From Micromonospora costi (GTDB taxonomy: Bacteria > Actinomycetota > Actinomycetes > Mycobacteriales > Micromonosporaceae): a stretch of 64,000 bases of DNA. The stretch's first letter is position 1; each line of letters begins with the position of its first letter. This document shows, piece after piece, positions 53,488-62,625 of the stretch. The stretch covers positions 36,757 through 100,756 of the forward strand of contig NZ_RBAN01000010.1 of the NCBI RefSeq assembly GCF_003626655.1, written 5' to 3'. The notes beneath the pieces are model-generated. The model saw nothing but the letters and a program-made list of their open reading frames with translations, did not search any database and was not told the origin of the DNA. The translations under genes were made by a program, and so were the position numbers.

Positions 53488-53539
53488 TGGCAGATGTCGA
53501 GCACGTTGACGCAGCGGACCGAGGTTCGAGGGGGCAGCC

Positions 53540-55552
53540 GTGACCACGACGCAGAACAGCCGACCCGCGCCGGACGAGTCCGGTGGAGTCCCGGAGCGCC
53601 CCGACACCAGCGGCGGCACCGCCGCCCCGCTGCCGAGCGAGGCGGGCCACGTCTCCGAGAAGGAGGCCCGCCAGGTCGCCGAGGCGGCACGTCAGTCCAC
53701 CTGGGACCGTCCCAGTTTCGGCAAGGAGCTTTTCCTCGGCCGGTTCCGCCTCGACCTCATCAACCCGTGGCCGGGCTCCGACGCGGCCGACGACGCCCGC
53801 GCGGAGGAGTTCCTGGAGCAGTTCCGGGCGTACCTCACGACCGAGGTGGACGGCGAGGCGATCGAGCGGGACGCGCGCATCCCCGACGAGGTGTTCCAGG
53901 GGCTGGGCCGCCTCGGCGCGTTCGGCATGAAGATCGACCGCGCGTACGGCGGGTTGGGTCTCAGTAACCTCCAGTACTGCCGGGCGCTCATGCTGGCCGG
54001 CTCGGTGAACCCGGCGATCAGCGCGCTGCTCTCCGCGCACCAGTCCATCGGCGTCCCGCAGCCGCTCAAGATGTTCGGCACCGCCGAGCAGAAGCAGCGC
54101 TTCCTGCCCCGGCTGGCCGCCGGTGAGGTGTCCGCGTTCCTGCTCACCGAGCCGGACGTCGGCTCCGACCCGGCCCGGCTGGCCACCACGGCCGAGCCGA
54201 CCGAGGACGGCAGCGGCTACCGGCTCAACGGCGTCAAGCTCTGGGCCACCAACGGTTCGGTGGCCACGCTGCTCGTGGTGATGGCGCGGGTGCCGGCCGC
54301 CGAGGGCCGCCGGGGCGGGATCACGGCGTTCGTCGTCGAGGGCGACGCCGAGGGCATCACCGTCGAGCGGCGCAACGCCTTCCTCGGTCTGCGGGGTCTG
54401 GAGAACAGCGTCACCCGGTTCCACGACGTGTTCGTTCCGACGGAGAACGTCATCGGGGGTGAGGGCAAGGGGCTCAAGATCGCGCTGACCACGCTGAACA
54501 CGGGCCGGCTGTCGCTGCCGGCCATGTGCGTGGGCGCCGGCAAGTGGTCGCTGAACGTGGCCCGCGAGTGGGCGGCCGAGCGCGTGCAGTGGGGCCGGCC
54601 GGTCGGCGAGCACGAGGCGGTCGCCCAGAAGCTGGCCTTCATGGCGGCCACCACGTACGGCATGGAGACCATGCTCGACCTCTGCTGCCGGCTCGCCGAC
54701 GACGACCGCAACGACATCCGGATCGAGGCGGCGCTCGTCAAGCTCTACGCCAGCGAGATGGCCTGGCGGATCGCCGACGATCTGATCCAGATCCGCGGGG
54801 GCCGCGGCTACGAGACCGCGGAGTCGCTGAGCGCCCGTGGCGAGCGGCCCGCCGCCGTCGAACAGCTCCTGCGCGACCTGCGGATCAACCGGATCTTCGA
54901 GGGCTCGACCGAGATCATGCACCTGCTGATCGCCCGCGAGGCGGTCGATGCGCACCTCTCGGTCGCGGGCGACATCATCGACCCCGACGCGGGCCTCGGC
55001 CGGAAGGCGAAGGCCGGTGCGCGGGCCGGCGCCTTCTACGCGAAGTGGCTGCCCACGCTCGCCGTCGGCAAAGGCCAGCGCCCCACGGCGTACGCGGAGT
55101 TCGGCCCGCTCGCCACCCATCTTCGGCAGGTGGAACGCGCGTCGCGCAAGCTCGCCCGGTCGACGTTCTACGCGATGTCCCGCTGGCAGGGGCGGATGGA
55201 GCGCAAGCAGGCGTTCCTGGGCCGGGTGGTGGACATCGGCGCGGAGCTGTTCGCGATGGCCGCGGTCTGCGTCCGCGCGCACGCCGAGCGGGACACCCGG
55301 CCGCAGAACCTGGAACTGGCCGACCTCTTCTGCCGGCAGGCGCGGACCCGGGTCGACGCCCTCTTCACGGCGTTGTGGGACAACACCGACTCCGTCGACG
55401 TCGCGGCCGCGAAGCGCATCGTCGCCGGCCGCTACGCCGACCTCGAATCGGGCGTGGTCACGCCGCCTGCCGACCTGCCCTGGGTGGCGACCTGGTCGCC
55501 CGGCCCATCGAGCGTCCCGGACGTGCGCCGCCGGATCCCTCCCCGCGAGTGA
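53540..55552 (+). CDS. Acyl-CoA dehydrogenase, long VLCAD/ACAD9-like form
   Basis: 670 residues, longer than ordinary acyl-CoA dehydrogenases (about 380). A Pro/Glu-rich N-terminus of about 60 residues, then the standard dehydrogenase core: LTEPDVGSDPARLATTA, ITAFVVEG, LGLRGLENSVTRFHDVFVP, IRGGRGYETAE and the catalytic Glu in RIFEGSTEI. A further C-terminal helical domain of about 170 residues resembles VLCAD/ACAD9 and suggests membrane association and long-chain substrates. GTG after GAGGGGG. Confidence 0.9.
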   Translation: MTTTQNSRPAPDESGGVPERPDTSGGTAAPLPSEAGHVSEKEARQVAEAARQSTWDRPSFGKELFLGRFRLDLINPWPGSDAADDARAEEFLEQFRAYLTTEVDGEAIERDARIPDEVFQGLGRLGAFGMKIDRAYGGLGLSNLQYCRALMLAGSVNPAISALLSAHQSIGVPQPLKMFGTAEQKQRFLPRLAAGEVSAFLLTEPDVGSDPARLATTAEPTEDGSGYRLNGVKLWATNGSVATLLVVMARVPAAEGRRGGITAFVVEGDAEGITVERRNAFLGLRGLENSVTRFHDVFVPTENVIGGEGKGLKIALTTLNTGRLSLPAMCVGAGKWSLNVAREWAAERVQWGRPVGEHEAVAQKLAFMAATTYGMETMLDLCCRLADDDRNDIRIEAALVKLYASEMAWRIADDLIQIRGGRGYETAESLSARGERPAAVEQLLRDLRINRIFEGSTEIMHLLIAREAVDAHLSVAGDIIDPDAGLGRKAKAGARAGAFYAKWLPTLAVGKGQRPTAYAEFGPLATHLRQVERASRKLARSTFYAMSRWQGRMERKQAFLGRVVDIGAELFAMAAVCVRAHAERDTRPQNLELADLFCRQARTRVDALFTALWDNTDSVDVAAAKRIVAGRYADLESGVVTPPADLPWVATWSPGPSSVPDVRRRIPPRE

Positions 55553-55610
55553 CGCCCGGGGGAGGGCGAGCATGCCACGAGGGCGACGATGGCGCCGTCG
55601 GCCGGTGGGC

Positions 55611-55781
55611 TCACCCCCGGGCGATGGCCCAGGCCAGCACCGCCGCGAGGATCAGCCCGTTGAGCGCCGCCAGTCCCAGGTACGCCGCGGGTGGGATGCG
55701 GCGGCCCTTGCGCACGAAGCTGACCAGGACGGCGGCGTAGCCGAGCAGCAGCACGGCGATGACGACCAGGAAGTAGAACAC
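55611..55781 (-). CDS. 56-residue two-helix membrane protein
   Basis: A short frame below 60 codons. Two hydrophobic stretches, FYFLVVIAVLLLGYAAVLVSF and LGLAALNGLILAAVLAWAI, separated by the basic turn VRKGRRIPP. GTG at 55781 with TAAGGT 6 nt upstream on the minus strand, the same layout as other leaderless starts here. Convergent with the acyl-CoA dehydrogenase. No family recognised, but the frame and box make a real gene likely. Confidence 0.6.
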   Translation of the reverse strand: MFYFLVVIAVLLLGYAAVLVSFVRKGRRIPPAAYLGLAALNGLILAAVLAWAIARG

Positions 55782-55790
55782 CCGACGACC

Positions 55791-56396
55791 TTAGCGGCCG
55801 TCCCGCAGACCGAGTCGGCGCAGCTCCAGCGCGGCGAGGGCGTCGACCGTGGCGTCGTCGCCGCGCCGCCACGACTCGGCCACGTCGGGGCCGATCCGGG
55901 TCAGCCGCCCGAGCGGCTGGGTGGCCAGCGCGCGCAGCGCCAGCAGGTCGCGTCCGGCGGGCGCGGCGGACAGTTTCGCGGCCGACCCGGCGCGGCGCAT
56001 CCAGCGCACCCGCAGCGGCAACCAGCCGACGAGCACCAGGCCCAACGGGAAGATCAGCACGGCGACCGCGAGGGCGACGGCCAACTGGTCGACCAGCTCC
56101 TGCTGGTCGCGTCCGGCCTCGGCCAGGGCCCGCGCGGCCCCGGCGGCCCGCTCGAACGGCGCGGTCAGCTCGTCGCCCACCAGCGGCACCCGGCCGACCT
56201 TGCCGCCGGCGTCGGCCAGGTTGTCGGCGAGGCCGCCACCGGCCCCCTCCAGCTTCTGTCCGGGGACGGCGAGTTTCTGGACGAGGTCGTGCAGCCACAT
56301 GGCGGCGCGGATCGCGCCGTACACCCAGGCGACGACGAGCAGGTCGGTGAGGAACTGACGGGCGGCGGTCGGGAAGCGATCGGCGTAGATCTTCAC
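55791..56396 (-). CDS. Membrane protein with two helices, unknown
   Basis: 201 residues. Helix near residues 17-37 (TDLLVVAWVYGAIRAAMWL), a soluble middle part with coiled-like stretch (LEGAGGGLADNLADAGGKVG), helix near 107-130 (LAVALAVAVLIFPLGLVLVGWLPL) and a basic C-terminus. Family not recognised. GTG at 56396 with CACGCT 7 nt upstream. Faces the zur gene downstream of its start. Confidence 0.6.
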   Translation of the reverse strand: MKIYADRFPTAARQFLTDLLVVAWVYGAIRAAMWLHDLVQKLAVPGQKLEGAGGGLADNLADAGGKVGRVPLVGDELTAPFERAAGAARALAEAGRDQQELVDQLAVALAVAVLIFPLGLVLVGWLPLRVRWMRRAGSAAKLSAAPAGRDLLALRALATQPLGRLTRIGPDVAESWRRGDDATVDALAALELRRLGLRDGR

Positions 56397-56446
56397 GCCG
56401 GACAGCGTGCCACGGACGGCGCGCGCCGGCACCCGGCGCGGCGGCG

Positions 56447-56845
56447 TCAGCCGGCGCAGGCCGGGCAGGTGCCGAAGATCTCCAGGGTGTGGCTCACGTC
56501 GGCGTAGCCGTGCTGGGCGGCGACCCGCTCGGCCCAGTTCTCCACGGCCGGGCCCGCGACCTCGACGGTCCGCCCGCAGGCCCGGCAGACCAGGTGGTGG
56601 TGATGCCCCTCGCTGCACCGGCGGTAGAGGTGCTCGCCGCCCGGCGGACGCATCACGTCGATCTCGCCGGCGTCGGCCAACCCCTGCAGGGTCCGGTAGA
56701 CCGTCGTGAGGCCGACGCGTTCACCGCGGGCGCGCAGCATGGCGTGCAGGTCCTGAGCGCTGTGGAACCCCTCGACCTCGCCGAGCAGGGCACTGACCGC
56801 GCTGCGCTGGCGGGTGTTGCGTACGGCGGTGCTGCTCTCGCTCAC
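56447..56845 (-). CDS. zur: Zinc uptake regulator Zur (Fur family)
   Basis: 132 residues. Winged helix GEVEGFHSAQDLHAMLRARGERVGLTTVYRTLQGLADAGEID, of which the segment LTTVYRTLQGL is the Fur-family recognition helix, then a metal domain with His cluster EGHHHHLVCRACGRTVEV and CPACAG, two Cys pairs for structural zinc. Represses zinc import when zinc is sufficient. GTG with GGAGGT upstream. Follows smtB as in Rv2358-Rv2359. Confidence 0.94.
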   Translation of the reverse strand: MSESSTAVRNTRQRSAVSALLGEVEGFHSAQDLHAMLRARGERVGLTTVYRTLQGLADAGEIDVMRPPGGEHLYRRCSEGHHHHLVCRACGRTVEVAGPAVENWAERVAAQHGYADVSHTLEIFGTCPACAG

Positions 56846-56873
56846 GGTGTGTCACCTCCGACCTGTCGCAGCC

Positions 56874-57173
56874 TCATGACCCCTCCCCGGCGTGACTGAC
56901 CGCGTCCGCCACGATGTGCGCGACGTGCTCGTCGACCAGCGAGTACGCGATCTCCCGCCCCCGGCGTGAGCCGCGTACCACGCCCGCGCCGCGCAGCACC
57001 CGCAGGTGCTGGGAGACCAGCGGCTGCGCCACGCCGAGCTTCTCCACCAGCTCGTGCACGCACCGCTCGCCCGCGCCGAGTTCGCTGACGATGGCCAGCC
57101 GGATCGGCGCCGACAGGGCACGCAACAGCTCGCTGGCACCTTCGAAGGCGTCGTATCCGGACCCTCGGCTCAC
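56874..57173 (-). CDS. smtB: ArsR/SmtB-family metal-responsive repressor
   Basis: 99 residues. Winged helix LLRALSAPIRLAIVSELGAGERCVHELVEKLGVAQPLVSQHLRVLRGAGVV, of which VAQPLVSQHLRVL is the recognition helix; the C-terminus DEHVAHIVADAVSH holds the His/Asp residues of the alpha-5 zinc site. GTG at 57173 has TATCGT 6 nt upstream. The GTTATCGTTGCG stretch is similar to the half-site in the znuA box, so Zur may act here too. Between znuB and zur. Confidence 0.9.
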   Translation of the reverse strand: MSRGSGYDAFEGASELLRALSAPIRLAIVSELGAGERCVHELVEKLGVAQPLVSQHLRVLRGAGVVRGSRRGREIAYSLVDEHVAHIVADAVSHAGEGS

Positions 57174-57216
57174 GCCGCAACGATAACCAATTCCGCCGAT
57201 CGTGCGCCGATCCACG

Positions 57217-58083
57217 TCACCGCAGCACCACCTCGTGCGGCTCCGGTGTCGGGGCCGGCGCCGGCGTGCCGCGTCGGCGCAGCGCGCGCCACCCGGCGGC
57301 GGCCAGCGCGATCACCAGGAACGAGGCGATCGCCATCAGCACCACGGAGGCGCCCGGGGCGGTGTCGGCGTTGGCCGCCACCCAGACGCCGGAGCCCGCG
57401 GCGAAGATGCCGAGCGCCATGGCCGCCGTCATGGTGGTGCGGAAGCCGCGGGCCACCTGCTGGGCGGCGGCCACCGGCACCACCATGAGAGCGCTGATCA
57501 GCAGCACGCCGACCGCGCGCATGGCGATGGTCACGGTGACCGCGGTGGTGACCGCGATCAGCATGTTCAGCGTCCGCACGGGCAGGCCGGACACCCGGGC
57601 GTACTCCTCGTCGTGGCTCACCGCGAACAGCGCCGGCCGCAGCGCGAGCATGGCCACCAGGATCGCCGCGCCGAGCACCACGATGGTGGTCAGGTCGGCC
57701 TGCGAGATGGTGGTGAGGGAACCGAAGAGGTACGCGTTGAGGTTCGCGCTCGTGCTGCCGGACAGGCCCACGAGCATCACGCCACCGGCGATGCCGCCGT
57801 AGAAGAGCAACGCCAGGGCCAGGTCGCCGGAGGTCCGCCCGCGTGAGCGGACCACCTCGACGGCGATCGCACCGAGGGTCGCCACGATCACCGCGACGAG
57901 CACGGGAGAGCGGTTCAGCAGGAGTCCCGCGCCCACGCCGGTCAGCGCCACGTGGCCGATCCCGTCGCCGATCAGCGTGAGGCGGCGCTGCACCAGGTAG
58001 ATCCCCAGCGCCGGGGCGGCGAGGCCGATGACCAGCGCCGCGACGAGGGCGCGCTGCATGTACGGGTACTGGAAGAGTTCCAT
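57217..58083 (-). CDS. znuB: Zinc ABC transporter permease
   Basis: 288 residues, eight to nine helices, ABC-3 family: QRALVAALVIGLAAPALGIYLVQRRLTLIGDGIGHVALTG and GVLLISALMVVPVAAAQQVARG. With ZnuA and ZnuC it imports zinc. ATG at 58083, 3 bp after znuC on the minus strand. Pro-rich C-terminal tail. Confidence 0.94.
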   Translation of the reverse strand: MELFQYPYMQRALVAALVIGLAAPALGIYLVQRRLTLIGDGIGHVALTGVGAGLLLNRSPVLVAVIVATLGAIAVEVVRSRGRTSGDLALALLFYGGIAGGVMLVGLSGSTSANLNAYLFGSLTTISQADLTTIVVLGAAILVAMLALRPALFAVSHDEEYARVSGLPVRTLNMLIAVTTAVTVTIAMRAVGVLLISALMVVPVAAAQQVARGFRTTMTAAMALGIFAAGSGVWVAANADTAPGASVVLMAIASFLVIALAAAGWRALRRRGTPAPAPTPEPHEVVLR

Positions 58084-58086
58084 CGC

Positions 58087-58848
58087 TCAGTTGCTCCAGA
58101 GCCCGGCGGGCTCGTCGGGACCGTGCGGGTGCACGTGGTCGTGGTCGGGCTCGGCGTGGTGGCCGGCGGGCTCGGGCACCCCGCCGTCGTGGCAGATACC
58201 GCCCTCGTGGACGACGACCGCGCGGCTGATCACCGGCCGCAGCGGGCCGAGTTCGTGCGCCACCAGCAGCACGGTGCCGCCGCCGGCCACGAACTCGCGC
58301 AGCGCCCCGGCGAACGCCTCCTGGCTGGCCGCGTCCACGCCGGCGGTCGGCTCGTCGAGCACCAGCAGGTCCGGCCGGCCGGCCAGCGCGCGGGCGATCA
58401 GGGTCCGCTGCTGCTGCCCCCCGGAGAGGGTGGCGACCGGGTCGTCGGCCCGGCCGGCGAGGCCGACGGCGCGCAGCGCGCTGTCGACCGCGGCCCGGTC
58501 GGCGGCGCCGGGTGGGCGGAGCAGGCCCCGCCGGGCGAGCCGGCCGGAGGCCACCACCTCGCGGACGGTGGCCGGTACGCCGCCGCCGGCGCCCAGCCGC
58601 TGCGGGACGTACCCGATGCGCTCCCACTGCCGGAACCGGCGCAACGGGCGGTCGAAGAGGGTGACCGACCCGGCGCTCAGGGGCACCAGCCCGAGCACGG
58701 CGCGGATCAGGGTGGACTTGCCGGAGCCGTTGGCGCCGAGCACGGCCACCACCTCTCCGGCCGTCACGGTCAGCGAGACGTCGCGCAGCACGGGGCGGCC
58801 GTCGTAGCCGACGGCCGCGTGCGTGACGGTGATCACCGGGTGGTTCAC
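58087..58848 (-). CDS. znuC: Zinc ABC transporter ATP-binding protein
   Basis: 253 residues. Walker A LGANGSGKST, signature LSGGQQQRTLIARAL, Walker B LLVLDEPTAGVD, H-loop VAHELG. The C-terminal tail is His/Asp-rich (HHAEPDHDHVHPHGPDEP), a metal-buffering feature. GTG overlaps the znuA stop; spacing to znuB is 3 bp. Confidence 0.95.
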   Translation of the reverse strand: MNHPVITVTHAAVGYDGRPVLRDVSLTVTAGEVVAVLGANGSGKSTLIRAVLGLVPLSAGSVTLFDRPLRRFRQWERIGYVPQRLGAGGGVPATVREVVASGRLARRGLLRPPGAADRAAVDSALRAVGLAGRADDPVATLSGGQQQRTLIARALAGRPDLLVLDEPTAGVDAASQEAFAGALREFVAGGGTVLLVAHELGPLRPVISRAVVVHEGGICHDGGVPEPAGHHAEPDHDHVHPHGPDEPAGLWSN

Positions 58849-59801
58849 GAGCAGCCCAACGCCGTGCGCAGCGTCTGCAGGTTGGTACGCATCACTGAAA
58901 GGTAGTCCGACGAGCCGGCGTCGTCGGTGAGGCCCTCGATCGGGTCCAGTACGGCGGTCTTCGCGCCGACCTCGGCCGCGATGGTCTCGGCGATCTTGGG
59001 GCTCACCAGCGTCTCGAAGAAGATCGTGGTGGTCTTGTGCGCGCGCGCCTCCTCGGCGACCTCGGCCAGCCGCTGCGGGGAGGGCTCGGTGTCCGGGTCC
59101 AGCCCGGTGATCCCGACCTGCTCCAGCCCGTACCGCTGGGCCAGGTAGCCGAAGGCCGTGTGGCTGGTCACGATCTCCTGGCGCTCGCAGGCGCCGAGAC
59201 CGGCCTTGAACTCGGCGTCCAGGGCGTCGAGGTCGGCGTGCAGGTCCCTGGCGCGGCTGGTGAAGTCGGCGGCCCGGTCCGGGTCGGCCTTGCCCAGCCG
59301 CTCGGCGAGCTGGTCGCCGACCGTGGCGAGCCGGGTGGGGTCCAGCCAGAAGTGCGGGTCCTTGCCGCCGGACTCCTCCTCCTCGCCCTCCTCGCCCTCG
59401 TGCTCGTGGTCGTGCCCACCGGCCGCGGCGTCCAGCAGCGGCTGGACGGTCGCCACGTCGAAGGCCCGGTCGGCGGCGTTCTGCGCGACCGCCTCGTCCA
59501 TCGCCGGCTGGAAGCCCTTCAGGTAGACGACCAGCTCGGCCTCGCTGACGTCGCCGACCTGGCGCGGGTTGAGCTCCAGGTCGTGCGGCTCGGCACCCGG
59601 CTTCACGAGGTTGGTCACCCGGACGGCGTCGCCGCCGATGCGCTCGGCGATGAACTGGAGCGGGTAGAACGCCGCCACCACGTCCACCCGCTCGGGGTCG
59701 GCGCCGGCCGCGCCGTCGGCCGAACAGGCGGCGGCGCCGCCGAGGGTGAGCAGGGCGGTCGTCGTGGCGGCCAGGACGCGAGTGGTGACGCGGTTGTTCA
59801 T
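58845..59801 (-). CDS. znuA: Zinc ABC transporter substrate-binding lipoprotein
   Basis: 318 residues. Signal with lipobox GGAAAC (Cys26), then VDVVAAFYPLQFIAERIGG, first His in GAEPHDLELNPRQ, a His/Glu-rich loop HDHEHEGEEGEEEE typical of zinc-specific ZnuA, DPHFWLDP and TSHTAFGYLAQRYGL, and FFETLVSPKIAETIA. The ATG at 59801 lies 19 bp after a Zur-like box. First gene of a znuACB-smtB-zur unit. Confidence 0.95.
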   Translation of the reverse strand: MNNRVTTRVLAATTTALLTLGGAAACSADGAAGADPERVDVVAAFYPLQFIAERIGGDAVRVTNLVKPGAEPHDLELNPRQVGDVSEAELVVYLKGFQPAMDEAVAQNAADRAFDVATVQPLLDAAAGGHDHEHEGEEGEEEESGGKDPHFWLDPTRLATVGDQLAERLGKADPDRAADFTSRARDLHADLDALDAEFKAGLGACERQEIVTSHTAFGYLAQRYGLEQVGITGLDPDTEPSPQRLAEVAEEARAHKTTTIFFETLVSPKIAETIAAEVGAKTAVLDPIEGLTDDAGSSDYLSVMRTNLQTLRTALGCS

Positions 59802-59820
59802 GCCGTCAACTGTCCGCGCA

Positions 59821-59838
59821 AACGATAATGATTGTCAA
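59821..59838 (-). promoter_or_regulatory. Zur-box-like operator before znuA
   Basis: On the minus strand TTGACAATCATTATCGTT, an imperfect dyad around ATCATTAT that resembles Zur/Fur boxes (TGAxAATxATTxTCA). It lies 19 bp before znuA and next to the convergent-facing DUF6703 end. A partial similar site is in front of smtB. Confidence 0.8.
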
Positions 59839-59855
59839 AAACGCATGAGTGCATG

Positions 59856-60113
59856 TCAGAGCAGCTTGACCAGGGCGACCGCCACCAGCAGCGTCAGCAT
59901 CAGCAGCCGGACGAGGCGGGTCTGCGGCGCCTGCACCGGCCAGGTGGTGGCCAGCAGCGCCACCAGGGCCGCGGCGAGCGCCAGCAGCAGCACGCCGCCG
60001 GCCACGCCCGGTGTGAAGAGGGCGACCAGCACCAGGACCAGGGTGACCAGGAACACCGTCGTCGGGTTCGCCCGGGCCAGCCGGCCCAGCAGGGGGCTCT
60101 GCGTACGCTGCAT
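59856..60113 (-). CDS. DUF6703 two-helix membrane protein
   Basis: 85 residues. Begins RTQSPLLGRLARANPTTVFLVTLVLVLVALFTPG, then AGGVLLLALAAALVALLATTW and RLLMLTLLVAVALVKLL. Conserved in actinobacteria, function unknown. ATG at 60113 with TAGAGT 7 nt upstream and no ribosome site. Divergent from the ABM gene by 29 bp. Confidence 0.85.
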   Translation of the reverse strand: MQRTQSPLLGRLARANPTTVFLVTLVLVLVALFTPGVAGGVLLLALAAALVALLATTWPVQAPQTRLVRLLMLTLLVAVALVKLL

Positions 60114-60142
60114 CCCACAGACTCTACGAGGAGGAACCCCCG

Positions 60143-60484
60143 GTGCTGGTGACCAACCGCTTCGTGGTCGACGTCGATGCCGCCGACGACTTCACCGAGC
60201 GCGCGCACGCCGCCCTCACCGCGCTGGCCGCCCGCCCCGGCTACCTGCGCGGACAGCTGGTCCGGGCGCTGGACGACCCGCGGCACTGGTGCCTGGTCAC
60301 CGAGTGGGAGTCGGTCGGCGCGTACCGGCGGGCGCTCGGCGGGTTCGAGGTCAAGGTGACCGCCGTCCCGCTGCTCGCCCAGTCGGTCGACGAGCCGTCC
60401 GCGTACGAGGCACTCGCCACCGCCGCACCGGGTGGCGCGGTCGTCGTCAACGCCAGTGATCGGGCTGCTGGTCCTTATCGCTGA
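60143..60484 (+). CDS. Antibiotic-biosynthesis-monooxygenase (ABM) fold protein
   Basis: 113 residues, single ABM/dabb-type ferredoxin-like domain: VVDVDAADDFTERAHAALTALAARPGYLRGQLVRALDDPRHWCLVTEWESVGAYRRAL. Despite the name most members are small heme-degrading or quinone-forming enzymes or of unknown role; no biosynthetic cluster is near. GTG with AGGAGGA upstream. Confidence 0.85.
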   Translation: MLVTNRFVVDVDAADDFTERAHAALTALAARPGYLRGQLVRALDDPRHWCLVTEWESVGAYRRALGGFEVKVTAVPLLAQSVDEPSAYEALATAAPGGAVVVNASDRAAGPYR

Positions 60485-60508
60485 GCCCGTGGGCACTAGA
60501 TTGCTCGT

Positions 60509-61078
60509 ATGACCGCTCCCGGACCGGCAGCCCCACCGCCGCATCCCGCGCCGCCCGGGCCGCCTGGCGACCAGCCCCCCGCCGTGCCCGGTCCGCCGCC
60601 GGGGCCGCCCGGCCCGCCACCGGGGCCGGGCGTGGCGCCACCGTTCGCGGCGCCGCCCACCGAGGGACGGCGGGCCCGGCTCTGGCTGGGCATCGGGGTG
60701 GGCGCGCTCGCCGTGGTGCTGTGCTGCGGCGGCGGCGGAGCGGCCGTCGTCGGCCTGGCGGTCAGCGGCGTCCAGGCGGTCCGCGAGCAGGGCCGGACGG
60801 TCTCCACCGACTACTACCAGGCGCTCGTCGAGCAGGACTTCGGCGAGGCGTACGACCAGCTCTGCGACGACGCGAAGCGGCGCGAGTCGCGCGCCGACTT
60901 CGAACGCCGGTCGGCGGCCGAGCCCCAGATCACCGCGTACCGGGTGGGTGAGGTCGACACCAACAACCTCACCGTGCCGGTCGACGTGACCCTGGAGGGC
61001 GGCCGGCGGGAGCGACAGCAGGTCGCCCTCGGCCAGGACCAGCAGACGGGCGCGCTGGAGGTCTGCGGGGTCAGCTGA
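60509..61078 (+). CDS. Pro-rich single-pass membrane protein, unknown
   Basis: 189 residues. Pro/Gly-rich cytoplasmic N-terminus (about 1-50), helix LWLGIGVGALAVVLCCGGGGAAVVGLAV, then an external domain VSTDYYQALVEQDFGEAYDQLCDDAKRRESRADFERRSA that resembles small Lumazine/DUF4878-like folds. Function unknown. ATG at 60509 with TAGATT 6 nt upstream and no ribosome site (leaderless type). Confidence 0.7.
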   Translation: MTAPGPAAPPPHPAPPGPPGDQPPAVPGPPPGPPGPPPGPGVAPPFAAPPTEGRRARLWLGIGVGALAVVLCCGGGGAAVVGLAVSGVQAVREQGRTVSTDYYQALVEQDFGEAYDQLCDDAKRRESRADFERRSAAEPQITAYRVGEVDTNNLTVPVDVTLEGGRRERQQVALGQDQQTGALEVCGVS

Positions 61079-61126
61079 ACCGTCCCCGGTATTCTGCTGG
61101 GCTCGGGACCCCTGCCGTCGTTACCG

Positions 61127-61156
61127 TTGTCCCGAACCGCTCGTTCCGTCCATATC
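61127..61156 (+). promoter_or_regulatory. Candidate promoter of glyS
   Basis: TTGTCC (61127-61132), 18-bp spacer, CATATC (61151-61156), 38 bp before the ATG. No T-box leader is visible. Confidence 0.45.
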
Positions 61157-61193
61157 ACGTCCCCGCCGACCGCCAGCCGGCGTAGGAGGAAAC

Positions 61194-62573
<1,380 letters not shown>

Positions 62574-62580
62574 GCTGCGG

Positions 62581-62616
62581 GTACGGGCCCCGACCGGCGC
62601 CGGTCGGGGCCCGTAC
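62581..62616 (+). terminator. glyS terminator overlapping the dusB promoter
   Basis: Perfect 17-bp arms GTACGGGCCCCGACCGG/CCGGTCGGGGCCCGTAC, 2-nt centre. The end of the right arm is the start of TACACT (62614-62619), the leaderless-type box of dusB. Confidence 0.9.
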
Positions 62617-62625
62617 ACTTGTGCG

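Noticed and set aside
60143..60484. Part of an antibiotic biosynthesis cluster
   Set aside because: The ABM name is historical; neighbours are housekeeping genes.
61079..61193. T-box leader before glyS
   Set aside because: No specifier loop or T-box consensus (TGGNACC) visible in 115 bp.
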